Of a stretch of DNA of 64,000 nt, positions 27,770 to 37,497 are shown one piece after another (the stretch's first letter is position 1; each line of letters opens with the position of its first letter). The position numbers and the translations under genes are program-made. This DNA is from Polynucleobacter sp. AP-Elch-400A-B2 (lineage in GTDB: Bacteria; Pseudomonadota; Gammaproteobacteria; Burkholderiales; Burkholderiaceae): the NCBI RefSeq assembly GCF_018688355.1, contig NZ_CP061317.1, positions 248,001 to 312,000 on the forward strand, in the 5' to 3' direction. The notes below the pieces were generated by a model, which was not told the DNA's origin, did no database searches, and saw only the letters and a list, made by a program, of their open reading frames with translations.

Positions 27770-28549
27770 ATGCCTACTAAAAAAACTTCTGCGAAAACAG
27801 TTGCTAAGTCTAATGCTAAGAAAGTCTCAGCCGTTAAGCCCGCCAAGAAAGTAGCCGCCCAAAAGAGTGACGTGGGCACTCCATTGTCCGTGGTGATTCG
27901 TCGACGTATCGAGGCTCAAAAAGCGCGCTTTCATGCCAATGACAATATTGCTAAATTCATTCAGCCTGGTGAGTTAGAGGGCCTGGTAGATGAGGTGGCC
28001 GAAAAAATGCAAGCCGTTTTAGAAAGCTTGGTCATAGATACTGAAAGCGATCACAACACCAAGAGCACTAGCCAACGTGTGGCTAAGATGTTTGTTAAGG
28101 AAGTATTTAATGGGCGCTATGTAGAGCAACCCACCTTAACTAAATTTCCTAATGTCAGCCGCTTAAATGAGCTGATGATTATTGGACCCATCACTGTTCG
28201 TAGTGCATGCTCTCATCACCTTTGCCCAATCATGGGACGTATTTGGATTGGGGTATTACCAAGTAAAGAATCTGCTCTCATTGGTTTATCAAAGTACTCA
28301 CGTTTAACTGAATGGGTGATGTGCCGCCCCCAAATTCAGGAAGAGGCGGTAGTGGAGTTAGCCGATATGCTGGAGAAAAAAATTAAGCCGACTGGTGTTG
28401 CTGTTGTGATGGAGGCAGATCACTTCTGTATGCAGTGGCGTGGCGTTAAAGATCGTGATTCAAAGATGATCAATAGCGTTATGCGAGGTGCTTTCTTGAA
28501 GGACTCTAATTTACGTAGAGAGTTCTTATCCCTGCTTGATAAAAGGTAG
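27770..28549 (+). CDS. folE: GTP cyclohydrolase I with Lys/Ala-rich N-terminal tail
   Basis: First enzyme of tetrahydrofolate synthesis, making dihydroneopterin triphosphate from GTP. The catalytic domain starts at about residue 35. It has zinc ligands in SACSHHLCP (near residue 147) and ADHFCMQWRG (near 218), and the substrate loop GLSKYSRLTEW. The first 33 residues are nearly all Lys, Ala, Ser, Thr and Val, like a histone H1-type or AT-hook-like tail, which E. coli FolE lacks. A later start is possible, as no strong Shine-Dalgarno is seen. Confidence 0.93.
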   Translation: MPTKKTSAKTVAKSNAKKVSAVKPAKKVAAQKSDVGTPLSVVIRRRIEAQKARFHANDNIAKFIQPGELEGLVDEVAEKMQAVLESLVIDTESDHNTKSTSQRVAKMFVKEVFNGRYVEQPTLTKFPNVSRLNELMIIGPITVRSACSHHLCPIMGRIWIGVLPSKESALIGLSKYSRLTEWVMCRPQIQEEAVVELADMLEKKIKPTGVAVVMEADHFCMQWRGVKDRDSKMINSVMRGAFLKDSNLRREFLSLLDKR

Positions 28550-28563
28550 GCAAAAGCCGGCGC

Positions 28564-28797
28564 ATGACTGTATCTAAATTGGGTCAGCATCTGACCGATG
28601 TCATCCATACATTGCTGATGGGGTTCGTTCTCATGGGGTGCTCTGTGTATCCCGATGTGAATACCGATCTCGCCAAAAACAATAAGGCGACTTTTCGTCA
28701 AGATGCTCTGGATTGCGCGCACTCCTATCCAGAGTCAGGATCAGGCATTCACGTAAAACAGCGTATTGCCTGCATGAATCTCAAGGGCTGGCACTAG
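28564..28797 (+). CDS. Small putative lipoprotein
   Basis: A 77-residue protein with a hydrophobic stretch ending in LMGFVLMGC, a likely lipobox, followed by a soluble tail with CAHSYPESGSG and RIACMNLKGW (two further cysteines). It is not recognised as a named family. It lies 14 bases after folE and may be cotranscribed. The function is unknown. Confidence 0.6.
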   Translation: MTVSKLGQHLTDVIHTLLMGFVLMGCSVYPDVNTDLAKNNKATFRQDALDCAHSYPESGSGIHVKQRIACMNLKGWH

Positions 28798-28945
28798 AAA
28801 TTCGTAGTAAATTCAGTTTGAGAACAATTCTCAACAAAATAACTATATAAATCAGATGCTTAGACTGCCTATAGTCGACAAATTTGATCTGCTCTATGAT
28901 CCGTCCAGATGCAATCTTTGTTCTATTTCACTCTCTGGAGAATGT

Positions 28946-29254
28946 ATGAAAAATAGTCGTCGCCAATTTATGATTTTGTCTGCCGCTGGTGCTTGTACCT
29001 TGGCTTTGAACGGTTCAGTTCAAGCTCAAGCAATGGTTGCTGAAACAGATCCACAAGCTTCTGCTTTGGGTTACAAAGCAAACGCTACAACTGTAGATAA
29101 AGCAAAGTATCCCAAGTATGCTGCTGGTCAAGCATGTAGCAACTGTGCTTTGTTCCAAGGCAAAGCTGATGCAGCCGCTGGTGGTTGTGGATTATTTGCT
29201 GGTAAGCAAGTTGCTAGCAAAGGCTGGTGCTCTGCTTACGCTAAGAAGGCTTAA
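28946..29254 (+). CDS. High-potential iron-sulfur protein (HiPIP)
   Basis: A 102-residue periplasmic electron carrier. It has a twin-arginine signal (NSRRQFMILSAAGACTLAL), a mature part starting near residue 28 and four cysteines (ACSNCALFQ, GGCGLF, GWCSAY) placed as in HiPIPs to bind a 4Fe-4S cluster. The ATG at 28946 has a GGAG upstream; an upstream in-frame ATG at 28856 would place 30 unrelated residues ahead of the Tat signal. It is followed by a strong terminator. Confidence 0.92.
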   Translation: MKNSRRQFMILSAAGACTLALNGSVQAQAMVAETDPQASALGYKANATTVDKAKYPKYAAGQACSNCALFQGKADAAAGGCGLFAGKQVASKGWCSAYAKKA

Positions 29255-29278
29255 TGCCAAATTAGTTGGGAGTTCAAT

Positions 29279-29304
29279 AAAAAAGCTGCTTTGGCAGCTT
29301 TTTT
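29279..29304. terminator. Intrinsic terminator after HiPIP gene
   Basis: AAAAAAGCTGC, loop TTTG, GCAGCTTTTTT: an 11-bp stem ending in T6. It closes the core block and precedes the polysaccharide locus. Confidence 0.93.
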
Positions 29305-29780
29305 ATTAGGTGCGTCGATTTGGCTACATTCAGCACAGATTTATGGTTGCTTGGCTATATTACGCATTAGTGTTACGCCCTCCTTCCGGTAATGGTGTAT
29401 TCCATATTGCTAATACTAGCTATGGCTGTATATAGTAATTCGACAGGTAAGCGTTCTAGGCTAAATATAAAAAACCCAAACAAAAACAATTACTTACGAA
29501 TTTTTACTTACCTTTACTAGTAGCAATTGAATGATGCAATCTTTAACTCTATAGTTGTGATATTCGCTGGTATTTTCCTTTTTTAAGCGAATGAACGCAC
29601 TCGGCGACTAAATTACGGACATTAATTTTCTAAGCGTTACTTGAGGTAATCATAAAATTCCCGCATATTTTTTAATATTTGGTGTTTTCTAGCAGCCAAT
29701 ATGCTAATAAATGGTTACAGCTTTGATAAACCTTTAAAATTCATATTCATTTTTTATAAAAGCGGCCAGTATTTATCTTC
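29305..29780. other. Long leader region before the polysaccharide locus
   Basis: 476 bases without a credible gene. It is AT-rich and contains an inverted repeat ATTCGCT/AGCGAAT (29562-29568 and 29586-29592) around 17 bases, and two TTACTTAC copies (29499-29506 and near 29515). The promoter of the large locus probably lies here, but no clear -35/-10 pair, JUMPStart or ops element is recognisable. A possible -35 TTGATA occurs near 29724. Confidence 0.4.
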
Positions 29781-31265
29781 ATGACACACGTCACCCCAGT
29801 CATTCTTTGTGGCGGATCCGGCACCCGGTTGTGGCCCTTATCTCGCACAGGTTTTCCTAAGCAGTTTTTAGTGCTTTCGGGTGATGGCTCTGGCCAAAGT
29901 CTTTTTCAGCAGGCTATTGAACGAATTAATGCCATTGGTAACCCGGGAATTGAGTTGGATTCGACTCTAATTGTGACTAATGAGGAGCATCGGTTCTTAG
30001 CTTTAGATCAGTTGCGTGAGCTTAAAGGCGTGAAAGCTACTTTGCTATTAGAGTCTTCTGGCCGCAATACTGCACCAGCGCTCACTTTGGCGGCGCTACA
30101 GGCTAGGAGTGATAATGATCCCATTCTGGTAGTGATTCCAGCCGACCAGACGGTAAAAAATTCAAAAGCCTTTACTAAGGCTTTGCAAGACTGTATTGCT
30201 GTAGTGGATGCTGATCGGACCAATCAAACGATTGCTATCTTGGGCATTACTCCTACTGCTCCAGAAACGGGTTACGGCTATATTCGGCGCAAGGCTTCTG
30301 CGGGGATTAATCAAGAGTATGTTGTGGAGGGGTTTGTTGAAAAGCCTGAGGTAAAAACTGCCAAGACCTATTTGGAGAATGGCAACTATCTTTGGAATAG
30401 CGGTATGTTTGTTTTACGGGCAAGCACTTGGCTTGCTGCTTTAAAAGAATTTCGCCCTGATATCTTTAGTGCAACTGAAACAGCCTGGGTATCGAGAGCT
30501 ATAGATCAGACTAGTAACGCTGAGTTTGATATTGCCTTTGTGCGCCCCGCTAGGGAGTTCTTCAGCTCAATTCCAAGTGAGTCGATTGACTATGCTGTGA
30601 TTGAGAAATGTGCAGGTAGCAAGTACACGGTCAAAATGGTAGAGCTTGATGCTGGATGGAATGACTTAGGTGCCTGGGATGCGGTTTGGCAAGTGGGTAA
30701 GCAGGATGATCAAGGTAATGTCACGAGTGGCGACACTATGATTACGGATTCTAAAAACTCTCTAGTCCATGCGAGCAGCCGATTGGTAAGTGCAGTTGGT
30801 GTAGAAAATCTTATTATTGTTGAGACCGCTGATGCGGTGCTAGTTGCAGATCGTCAAAAGAGTCAAGATGTAAAGCATATTGTTAAACGGTTGGAGACAC
30901 AAAAACGTGAAGAGAAAAACTTGCACCAAAAAGTTTCAAGACCTTGGGGTTGGTATGACAGCATTGACCAAGGCGATCGTTTTAAAGTGAAGCGAATTCA
31001 GGTCAATCCAGGAGCAAGTCTCTCATTACAAATGCATCATCATCGGGCAGAACACTGGATTGTGGTTAGGGGTGTTGCTGAAATTACTAATGGCGATCAA
31101 ATAATCACTTTGACAGAAAATCAGAGTACTTATATCCCACAAGGACAAACGCATCGCCTAGCCAATCCAGGAAAAACACCTTTAGAAATTATTGAAGTGC
31201 AGTCTGGTGGTTATCTTGGTGAAGATGACATAGTTCGCCTAGAAGATGTATATGGACGTAGCTAA
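29781..31265 (+). CDS. manC: Mannose-1-phosphate guanylyltransferase / mannose-6-phosphate isomerase
   Basis: Bifunctional type II enzyme giving GDP-mannose. The pyrophosphorylase motif is GGSGTRLWPLSRTGFPKQFL near residue 12, and FVEKPEVKTA is another signature. The C-terminal cupin isomerase domain has SLQMHHHRAEHWIVVRG near residue 415. Length 494. It opens the GDP-sugar module. A phosphomannomutase gene was not found in the window and must be elsewhere. Confidence 0.95.
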   Translation: MTHVTPVILCGGSGTRLWPLSRTGFPKQFLVLSGDGSGQSLFQQAIERINAIGNPGIELDSTLIVTNEEHRFLALDQLRELKGVKATLLLESSGRNTAPALTLAALQARSDNDPILVVIPADQTVKNSKAFTKALQDCIAVVDADRTNQTIAILGITPTAPETGYGYIRRKASAGINQEYVVEGFVEKPEVKTAKTYLENGNYLWNSGMFVLRASTWLAALKEFRPDIFSATETAWVSRAIDQTSNAEFDIAFVRPAREFFSSIPSESIDYAVIEKCAGSKYTVKMVELDAGWNDLGAWDAVWQVGKQDDQGNVTSGDTMITDSKNSLVHASSRLVSAVGVENLIIVETADAVLVADRQKSQDVKHIVKRLETQKREEKNLHQKVSRPWGWYDSIDQGDRFKVKRIQVNPGASLSLQMHHHRAEHWIVVRGVAEITNGDQIITLTENQSTYIPQGQTHRLANPGKTPLEIIEVQSGGYLGEDDIVRLEDVYGRS

Positions 31266-31303
31266 GAAAATTTAGTAATTAAAAGAATAAATTTGATAAC
31301 AAT

Positions 31304-32443
31304 ATGCCCAAAATAACAAAAACCCAAAAAGTAGCCTTAATTACAGGTATCACTGGTCAGGATGGATCATACTTAGCCGAATTCCTTTTGGAGAGGGGTT
31401 ATATTGTTCACGGTATTAAACGCCGTGCATCCTCATTTAATACTGAGCGAATTGACCATTTATACCAGGATCCACATGTTAGTCATCCAGACCTGATTCT
31501 TCACTATGGTGACCTAACCGATACTAGCAACCTAGTGCGCATTATTCAGCAAACTCAGCCTGATGAAATCTATAACTTGGGCGCTCAATCCCACGTAGCA
31601 GTGTCGTTTGAGTCTCCTGAGTACACGGCAGACGTTGATGCTATGGGGCCGCTCAGAATGCTTGAGGCTATTCGTATTCTTGGCCTGGAAAAGAAAACCC
31701 GCTTTTACCAAGCATCCACTTCCGAGCTCTATGGCTTAGTGCAAGAGATTCCACAAAAAGAAACTACACCGTTTTATCCTAGAAGCCCCTATGCTGTAGC
31801 CAAGATGTATGCCTATTGGATCACTGTGAATTATCGTGAGGCTTATGGTATTTACGCATGTAACGGTATTCTCTTCAATCATGAATCTAAGCGTCGAGGT
31901 GAAACTTTTGTAACTCGTAAAATCACGCGTGGATTGACCAATATTGCTCAAGGCCTTGAGAAGTGCCTATTTATGGGTAATATTGATGCTTTAAGGGACT
32001 GGGGTCATGCAAAAGATTATGTGCGCATGCAATGGCTCATGTTGCAACAAGATCAGCCCGAAGATTTTGTTATTGCCACCGGTGTGCAATTTACTGTTCG
32101 TGAATTTATTATTCGCAGCTCAAAACAGCTAGGTATCACGCTTAAGTTTGAAGGCTCTGCGGAGAGCGAAAAAGCTATCGTAGCCGCCATTGAGGGCGAT
32201 AAAGCTCCTGCTTTAAAGCTGGGCGATGTGATTATGCAAATTGATCCACGTTACTATCGACCTACTGAGGTGGAGACTCTCTTAGGAGATCCTGCTAAAG
32301 CCAAAGAGAAACTTGGTTGGGTCCCAGAAATCAGTCTTGATCAAATGATCGTAGAGATGGTGGCCAATGATTTGGATCAAGCGAAGCAACATGCTTTGCT
32401 TCACAAGCATGGTTATTCAGTATCTGTCGGCAAGGAAAACTAA
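31304..32443 (+). CDS. gmd: GDP-mannose 4,6-dehydratase
   Basis: Converts GDP-D-mannose to GDP-4-keto-6-deoxy-mannose. NADP-binding motif [14 protein letters not shown], segment [16 protein letters not shown], catalytic ASTSELYG and YAVAK (YxxxK) with [16 protein letters not shown] are diagnostic. It has 379 residues. It lies between manC and fcl, so the route to GDP-L-fucose is complete. Confidence 0.96.
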   Translation: MPKITKTQKVALITGITGQDGSYLAEFLLERGYIVHGIKRRASSFNTERIDHLYQDPHVSHPDLILHYGDLTDTSNLVRIIQQTQPDEIYNLGAQSHVAVSFESPEYTADVDAMGPLRMLEAIRILGLEKKTRFYQASTSELYGLVQEIPQKETTPFYPRSPYAVAKMYAYWITVNYREAYGIYACNGILFNHESKRRGETFVTRKITRGLTNIAQGLEKCLFMGNIDALRDWGHAKDYVRMQWLMLQQDQPEDFVIATGVQFTVREFIIRSSKQLGITLKFEGSAESEKAIVAAIEGDKAPALKLGDVIMQIDPRYYRPTEVETLLGDPAKAKEKLGWVPEISLDQMIVEMVANDLDQAKQHALLHKHGYSVSVGKEN

Positions 32444-32472
32444 ATGCAGGTATTGAATAAGGGCTCGTTCGC

Positions 32473-33456
32473 ATGAGTTCAAATGCAGATATGAATCTTA
32501 ATCAAAAGGTTTATGTCGCCGGCCATCGGGGCATGGTGGGTTCGGCTATTGTGAGAAATTTGCAAGCAAAAGGTTATCAAAATATTATTACTCGTACGCA
32601 TGCTGAGTTGGATTTAACTAACCAAACAGCGGTAAAAGCCTTTTTCAAATCTGAAAAGCCCGATCAAGTGTATTTAGCTGCGGCGAAGGTTGGTGGGATT
32701 CATGCAAATAACGCTTACCCAGCCGAGTTCATTTATCAAAATCTGATGATAGAAGCCAATGTTATTCACCAAGCATTTTCTAGTGGAATCAAGAAATTAT
32801 TATTTTTAGGATCAAGCTGCATTTACCCTAAGCTTGCACCACAGCCTATGTCAGAAGATACACTTTTGACTGGTAAGTTAGAATCCACAAATGAACCATA
32901 TGCGGTTGCAAAGATCGCGGGCATCAAGTTATGTGAAAGCTACAACCGCCAGTATGGCCAAAGTTATGGAGTTGATTATCGCTCAGTGATGCCGACCAAT
33001 TTATATGGCCCCGGCGATAATTATCATCCTGAGAATAGTCATGTCATACCGGCGCTCATTAGGAGGTTTCATGAGGCCAAGATAAAAAAATCGCCAGAGG
33101 TAGTCATTTGGGGTACCGGCACCCCAAGACGTGAGTTTCTATATGTCGATGATATGGCTGCAGCATCAGTTTTTATTATGAATTTGGAGAAAGCCATCTA
33201 TGATCTGCATGCCGAGCCGATGCAAAGTCATGTCAATGTAGGTATTGGTGAGGATATAACGATTGCTGATTTAGCAAACACTATTAGCGCAGTTATTGGT
33301 TATCAAGGGGCAATTAACTTTGATGTCAATAAGCCTGACGGCGCTCCAAGAAAGCTGATGGATTCATCGCTGATTAACCGGATGGGATGGGGATCACGGG
33401 TAAATTTACGTCTGGGTCTTGACTTGGCTTACAAAGATTTTGTAAGCCATTTATGA
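32473..33456 (+). CDS. fcl: GDP-L-fucose synthase
   Basis: Bifunctional epimerase-reductase that makes GDP-L-fucose from the gmd product. It has [47 protein letters not shown] and [16 protein letters not shown], all typical of WcaG/Fcl. The length is 327. The start at ATG 32473 follows gmd by 29 bases. Confidence 0.96.
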   Translation: MSSNADMNLNQKVYVAGHRGMVGSAIVRNLQAKGYQNIITRTHAELDLTNQTAVKAFFKSEKPDQVYLAAAKVGGIHANNAYPAEFIYQNLMIEANVIHQAFSSGIKKLLFLGSSCIYPKLAPQPMSEDTLLTGKLESTNEPYAVAKIAGIKLCESYNRQYGQSYGVDYRSVMPTNLYGPGDNYHPENSHVIPALIRRFHEAKIKKSPEVVIWGTGTPRREFLYVDDMAAASVFIMNLEKAIYDLHAEPMQSHVNVGIGEDITIADLANTISAVIGYQGAINFDVNKPDGAPRKLMDSSLINRMGWGSRVNLRLGLDLAYKDFVSHL

Positions 33457-33496
33457 AGTTGCTAGATCATAAAGCAGGCAAGTTTTTCTTTAAATC

Positions 33497-34252
33497 GTGA
33501 AAAAAATCACCGTTATTACAGTAAGCTTTAATTCGGAGCGAACAATTGAGAAAACGCTTCGATCTGTTAATGGGCAGACTTATCAAAACATTGAACATAT
33601 TGTGATTGATGGATGCTCGCTAGATAAGACTCTAGAGCTTGTGTCTAAATACAAGGATCGACCAGGGGTAGTATTGGCGGAGCCGGATTATGGAATCTAT
33701 GATGCGATGAATAAAGGTTTGGATAGGTCGCAGGGCGATGTAATTTGTTTTCTAAATTCTGACGACGAGTTTTTTTCTCCGTTCATAGTCGAGCAAGTAA
33801 TGTTATCGTTTCAAGATAATCAATTAAATGTTGTGTATGGTGATGTACTCTATCAGTCGGCCGATGGTAGTCCAGTTCGTTATTACAGTTCTCAGCGGTT
33901 TTCGGATGAAAAACTCAAATATGGTTTGATGCCAGCTCATCCGTCGCTTTTTATAAAAGCAGGCATTTATAAGCAAATCGGAGGGTATGACGCGAGCTAT
34001 AGAATTGCTGGTGATTTTGAAATGTGCTGTAGATTATTTCAAGTTTCTGGGATAAAAGCTAAGTATCTTGAAATGCCTTTTGTGAAAATGCTCACTGGAG
34101 GCGCAAGTGCCATCAGGCTTTCCAACGTGATATTGGTGAACAAAGAGATTCGAAGAGCATGCGTTCAAAGCGGCATTGATACAAGCTATTTTAAATTGCT
34201 GCTACGATATATGATTAAACTCCCCCAATTTTTTCTAAAATTTAGTAAATGA
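33497..34252 (+). CDS. Family 2 glycosyltransferase (WcaE-like)
   Basis: A 251-residue GT-A enzyme. The N-terminus is KITVITVSFNSERTIEKTLRSV, followed by EHIVIDGCSLDKT and the DxD-like segment CFLNSDDEFFSP. The block EPDYGIYDAMNKGLDRSQGD is characteristic of WcaE-like fucosyltransferases. Use of GDP-fucose is suggested by the position directly after fcl but is not shown. It starts at GTG 33497 and overlaps the next start by 4 bases. Confidence 0.85.
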   Translation: MKKITVITVSFNSERTIEKTLRSVNGQTYQNIEHIVIDGCSLDKTLELVSKYKDRPGVVLAEPDYGIYDAMNKGLDRSQGDVICFLNSDDEFFSPFIVEQVMLSFQDNQLNVVYGDVLYQSADGSPVRYYSSQRFSDEKLKYGLMPAHPSLFIKAGIYKQIGGYDASYRIAGDFEMCCRLFQVSGIKAKYLEMPFVKMLTGGASAIRLSNVILVNKEIRRACVQSGIDTSYFKLLLRYMIKLPQFFLKFSK

Positions 34253-35622
34253 AATATCTTAATCAGTCTCGATATTTTCTAATTCATTGGTTGGCTGCCA
34301 TTATTTTTTTCAACACTTTGTATTTTAGTTTCACAGTACTAAAAATGGGGGGCATCCAATCTCAGGATTATCTTTATTTAGCTGTAACTACCATACTCAG
34401 TTTTATTTTCTATGGGCAGACAAATATTTACGTTAAAAAGTCAAAATTTGATTTTTTATTCTCTCTATTGATCCAGTGGACTTTAGTTATAACCTCCGGA
34501 ATTGCATTATTATTTTTTTTTAAATTAAGCAACTATTTTTCGCGCCTAGTAATATTGCAACTCTATTTTTTTGGATTTATAACGCAGGTTATCACCTACT
34601 TTGTCATCAAAAAAATATGGAGCTCAATGTCTGCCGATATGTCATCGACTGATTCAGCCCTTTTCTTCAGCCGTGAATATTTTTCAAAGGAGCATCTAGG
34701 CCTCGTTATGCGTAAGTGCGGTAAGAGTGTACTGGGCTTTATCGAGCAAGACGAAGGGCGGCTGTATCTTCATATCCCGAAGTCGGGGGGCGAGGATATT
34801 CTTCCCCTTTCGCACCATTTGTTAGAAGGCTTGGGGGTTAAAACAATCTTCTTACCCTTTACAGTAAATGAGTTTGAAAATAACAAGCAATTAGTCCGCG
34901 CACTGTCAGAGTACCCAATTGAGCTGATTTGGTATGTTCAGTTTAATAAGAATGCCACTTTACGAAATAATATCTTAGAGGCAATTAATACCTTCCCCTT
35001 TATACAATTATCGACTGTCCCTAAATTAGTCAGCCCATTTTTTTCATATTTCAAGCGGGTTATAGACATCATCATCTCTATTTTGATGTTGATCCTGTTA
35101 TCCCCACTCCTACTTTTTATTGCCATCTTAATCAGGGTGGATTCACCGGGGCCAGTATTTTTTAAGCAGCAGCGACATGGTTTGCATGGAAAAATAATTT
35201 ATATTTTAAAGTTTAGGTCTATGTACATTCATGAGTCGAATGGCTTAGTTCAGGCAACTGTGGGGGACTCACGAATTACGCCGGTTGGTAAGTTTATTCG
35301 GCGAACATCGATTGACGAGCTTCCTCAGTTTTGGAATGTTTTATGGGGAACGCTATCATTAGTCGGCCCAAGACCGCACCCCATCGAGTTTAATGAATAT
35401 TATGGACCGGCCATCAATGAATATATGGTGCGGCATCGGATTAAGCCAGGAATAACCGGTTTAGCACAGATTAATGGTGCAAGAGGCCAGACAGAAACCA
35501 TTGATAAGATGCTTAAGCGAATCCAGTATGATCTTGAATATATACGTACGCAATCACTGGTGCTCGATTTGAGGATTCTATTCCTCACACCTTTTGCCGT
35601 TTTTACTCACAAAGGTCATTGA
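34249..35622 (+). CDS. Polyprenyl-phosphate sugar-1-phosphate transferase (WcaJ-like initiating enzyme)
   Basis: Starts the repeat unit by moving a sugar 1-phosphate to undecaprenyl phosphate. Four N-terminal membrane helices (residues 10-30, 40-58, 76-95, 100-120) precede a cytosolic region and a membrane-reentrant helix (VIDIIISILMLILLSPLLL). The catalytic domain has PGPVFFKQQRHG, FRSMYI, RRTSIDELPQFWNVLWGTLSLVGPRPHP and RHRIKPGITGLAQINGARG. The sugar is probably glucose or galactose by analogy with WcaJ/WbaP. Length 457. Confidence 0.92.
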   Translation: MKYLNQSRYFLIHWLAAIIFFNTLYFSFTVLKMGGIQSQDYLYLAVTTILSFIFYGQTNIYVKKSKFDFLFSLLIQWTLVITSGIALLFFFKLSNYFSRLVILQLYFFGFITQVITYFVIKKIWSSMSADMSSTDSALFFSREYFSKEHLGLVMRKCGKSVLGFIEQDEGRLYLHIPKSGGEDILPLSHHLLEGLGVKTIFLPFTVNEFENNKQLVRALSEYPIELIWYVQFNKNATLRNNILEAINTFPFIQLSTVPKLVSPFFSYFKRVIDIIISILMLILLSPLLLFIAILIRVDSPGPVFFKQQRHGLHGKIIYILKFRSMYIHESNGLVQATVGDSRITPVGKFIRRTSIDELPQFWNVLWGTLSLVGPRPHPIEFNEYYGPAINEYMVRHRIKPGITGLAQINGARGQTETIDKMLKRIQYDLEYIRTQSLVLDLRILFLTPFAVFTHKGH

Positions 35623-35729
35623 TACCTTTGAAAATGCAATTACATAAAGGAGTGAAGCCTTAGTTAGTGGGATAATTAATTATATAAATTGTAGGCACTT
35701 TAGTGTGTTCTATTGCAAGAAAATGGGAA

Positions 35730-35788
35730 TATTTTTTAGCGAATAAATCTCTAAAAAATAAATGCAACATTTTTATGAATTCGCTAAA
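35730..35788. repeat. Two mutually exclusive hairpins in an intra-operon gap
   Basis: The arm TATTTTTTAG (35730-35739) pairs perfectly with CTAAAAAATA (35751-35760). The overlapping arm TTTAGCGAAT (35735-35744) pairs perfectly with ATTCGCTAAA (35779-35788). Both stems are 10 bp and cannot form at once. The region lies in the 187-base gap before the next glycosyltransferase gene, 21 bases from its start codon. Confidence 0.65.
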
Positions 35789-35809
35789 TCGCTGGGTAAC
35801 TAATAAATA

Positions 35810-36763
35810 ATGAGTGTAATAATAAAAGCGCCGGTCGCAGTTATTGTTTATAACAGGCCTGATCACACGCGACGCCTTGTTGAATGCATTAAACATCACC
35901 AATTCTCACATTTGATATTTATTGCCGATGGGCCGAAATCACCCTCCGATGAAGGGGATTGTGCGCTGGTGAGAAGCCTGGTTTCAAGAGACTGGGGTTG
36001 TCCAGTTGACTATGTATTTTCACGGAAAAATTTGGGTTGCCGAGAGCGGGTGGTATCTGGGCTGGATTTTGTATTTCAGAAATTTCCATCCGCTATCATT
36101 TTGGAGGATGATTGTCTTCCATCGGATAGCTTTTTTGATTTTTGTGAAATGGCTTTGCGGCGCTATGAGGCTAACGATCAGATATTGATGGCCTGCGGGA
36201 CTGTGCTCGTAGAGCCTGCACAGTATGAATTCAGTTATTTCTTTTCACAGATTCCTCATATTTGGGGCTGGGCAACATGGCGGAATCGATGGGAAAAGTA
36301 TTCAAAAAAAGTTACCAATTATCAAGAATTTTACGAATTTAAAAAAATAAATGGTGATTTACCGGAGCCATTTGTTTGGAATCTTTGTGAGAATTTAAGG
36401 AAAATTGAGAGCGGCACGTTAGATACCTGGGATGTCCAGATGACCTATTTAGCGACCTCACAAAATTTGCTATCCGTCTTTCCAAGTAAAAATCTAATTT
36501 GTAACATTGGATTTGATAAAAGGGGGACTCATACTAAACAAATTAGCGTGCTGGGCGGCCTGCGCCTTCATCAATTTGATAAACATGTAAAGCATCCTGA
36601 GGTGCTTGCAGCCCTTAGTCAAAATGATTTAGAGCGAATGCTTTTAGAGGGGCATGCTGGCAACCCCTGGATGAGATTAATAAAAGTGTTGCGTCGTAGG
36701 CGCGGGTTTTCTCAAGTATTAAATAGACTATTTTTGAAGATGTCGGATGCATTATGCGGGTAA
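35810..36763 (+). CDS. GT-A glycosyltransferase (HlpA-like)
   Basis: A 317-residue protein with an N-terminal GT-A start (APVAVIVYNRPDHTRRLVECI), an acidic ILEDDCLPS motif near residue 95 and the characteristic HIWGWATWRNRWEKY block, seen in HlpA-like transferases. The following DTWDVQMTYLA and NIGFDKRGTHT are also usual in this family. The sugar donor is unknown. It follows the gap with exclusive hairpins and overlaps the next gene by 10 bases. Confidence 0.75.
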   Translation: MSVIIKAPVAVIVYNRPDHTRRLVECIKHHQFSHLIFIADGPKSPSDEGDCALVRSLVSRDWGCPVDYVFSRKNLGCRERVVSGLDFVFQKFPSAIILEDDCLPSDSFFDFCEMALRRYEANDQILMACGTVLVEPAQYEFSYFFSQIPHIWGWATWRNRWEKYSKKVTNYQEFYEFKKINGDLPEPFVWNLCENLRKIESGTLDTWDVQMTYLATSQNLLSVFPSKNLICNIGFDKRGTHTKQISVLGGLRLHQFDKHVKHPEVLAALSQNDLERMLLEGHAGNPWMRLIKVLRRRRGFSQVLNRLFLKMSDALCG

Positions 36764-37497
36764 ACGTCTACAGCACAAAAATTGATGTGATTGATATGGC
36801 GTGTAGCATCACACAGGTGGCTAGATGGGGGCAGGCTCATGAAAGTAGAGCTATCAATTTTTGCAATGTTCACTCAATTATTACTGCAAGTGAGTCTGTA
36901 GAGTTTTCACAAGCATTGAATCGAGGTGATCTTAATCTTCCTGATGGCGCACCAATAGCTGGCTTTGTTAAAAAGAAATATGGAGTAAAGCAGCGGCGTA
37001 TTAGCGGGCCGGATTTTATGGTTGAGTATTTTCATGCGGCCAAAAAATGGCATGAAAAAATTTATCTATATGGAAATACGGAAAGTGTATTAAAAAAATT
37101 AATTCAAAAAATTCATAAGGATTTCCCTTGGATAGAGATTGTGGGGCATTACGCACCACCCTATTGCGCTGTTGCACAGCAAGAAGAGAATAAGTGGATT
37201 GCTGAAATTAATAACTCTAAAGCGAACACGCTATGGGTCAGCTTAGGTTGCCCAAAGCAAGAGCTGTGGCTGGCACTCCATAAAGATAAAATTAACTGCG
37301 CAATGCTTGCAGTTGGAGCAGCCTTCCCCTTGATAGCTGGTGAGATACCTAGGGCGCCGCAGTGGATGAGAGAGCATTCTTTGGAGTGGGCCTACAGGTT
37401 ATATCGGGAGCCCCGCAGATTAATTGGGCGGTATTTTTATACGAACCTATGCTTCCTGTTATTTATATTGAAAGATTACTTTGCTCAGAGTAAATAA
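36754..37497 (+). CDS. WecG/TagA/CpsF family glycosyltransferase (GT26)
   Basis: A 247-residue GT26 enzyme. Signatures are NFCNVHSIITASES, LPDGAPIAGFVKKKYG, RISGPDFMVEYF, LWVSLGCPKQELWLA and VGAAFPLIAGEIPRAPQWMREHSLEWAYRLYREPRRL. WecG-type members act on lipid-linked sugars, often adding ManNAcA or glucose as second residue. It overlaps both neighbours and is cotranscribed. Confidence 0.93.
   Translation: MRVNVYSTKIDVIDMACSITQVARWGQAHESRAINFCNVHSIITASESVEFSQALNRGDLNLPDGAPIAGFVKKKYGVKQRRISGPDFMVEYFHAAKKWHEKIYLYGNTESVLKKLIQKIHKDFPWIEIVGHYAPPYCAVAQQEENKWIAEINNSKANTLWVSLGCPKQELWLALHKDKINCAMLAVGAAFPLIAGEIPRAPQWMREHSLEWAYRLYREPRRLIGRYFYTNLCFLLFILKDYFAQSK

Noticed and set aside
29305..29780. JUMPStart or ops antitermination element at the head of the polysaccharide locus
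   Set aside because: The GGCGGTAG-type ops core and the typical 39-base JUMPStart were not found on the plus strand of this gap.
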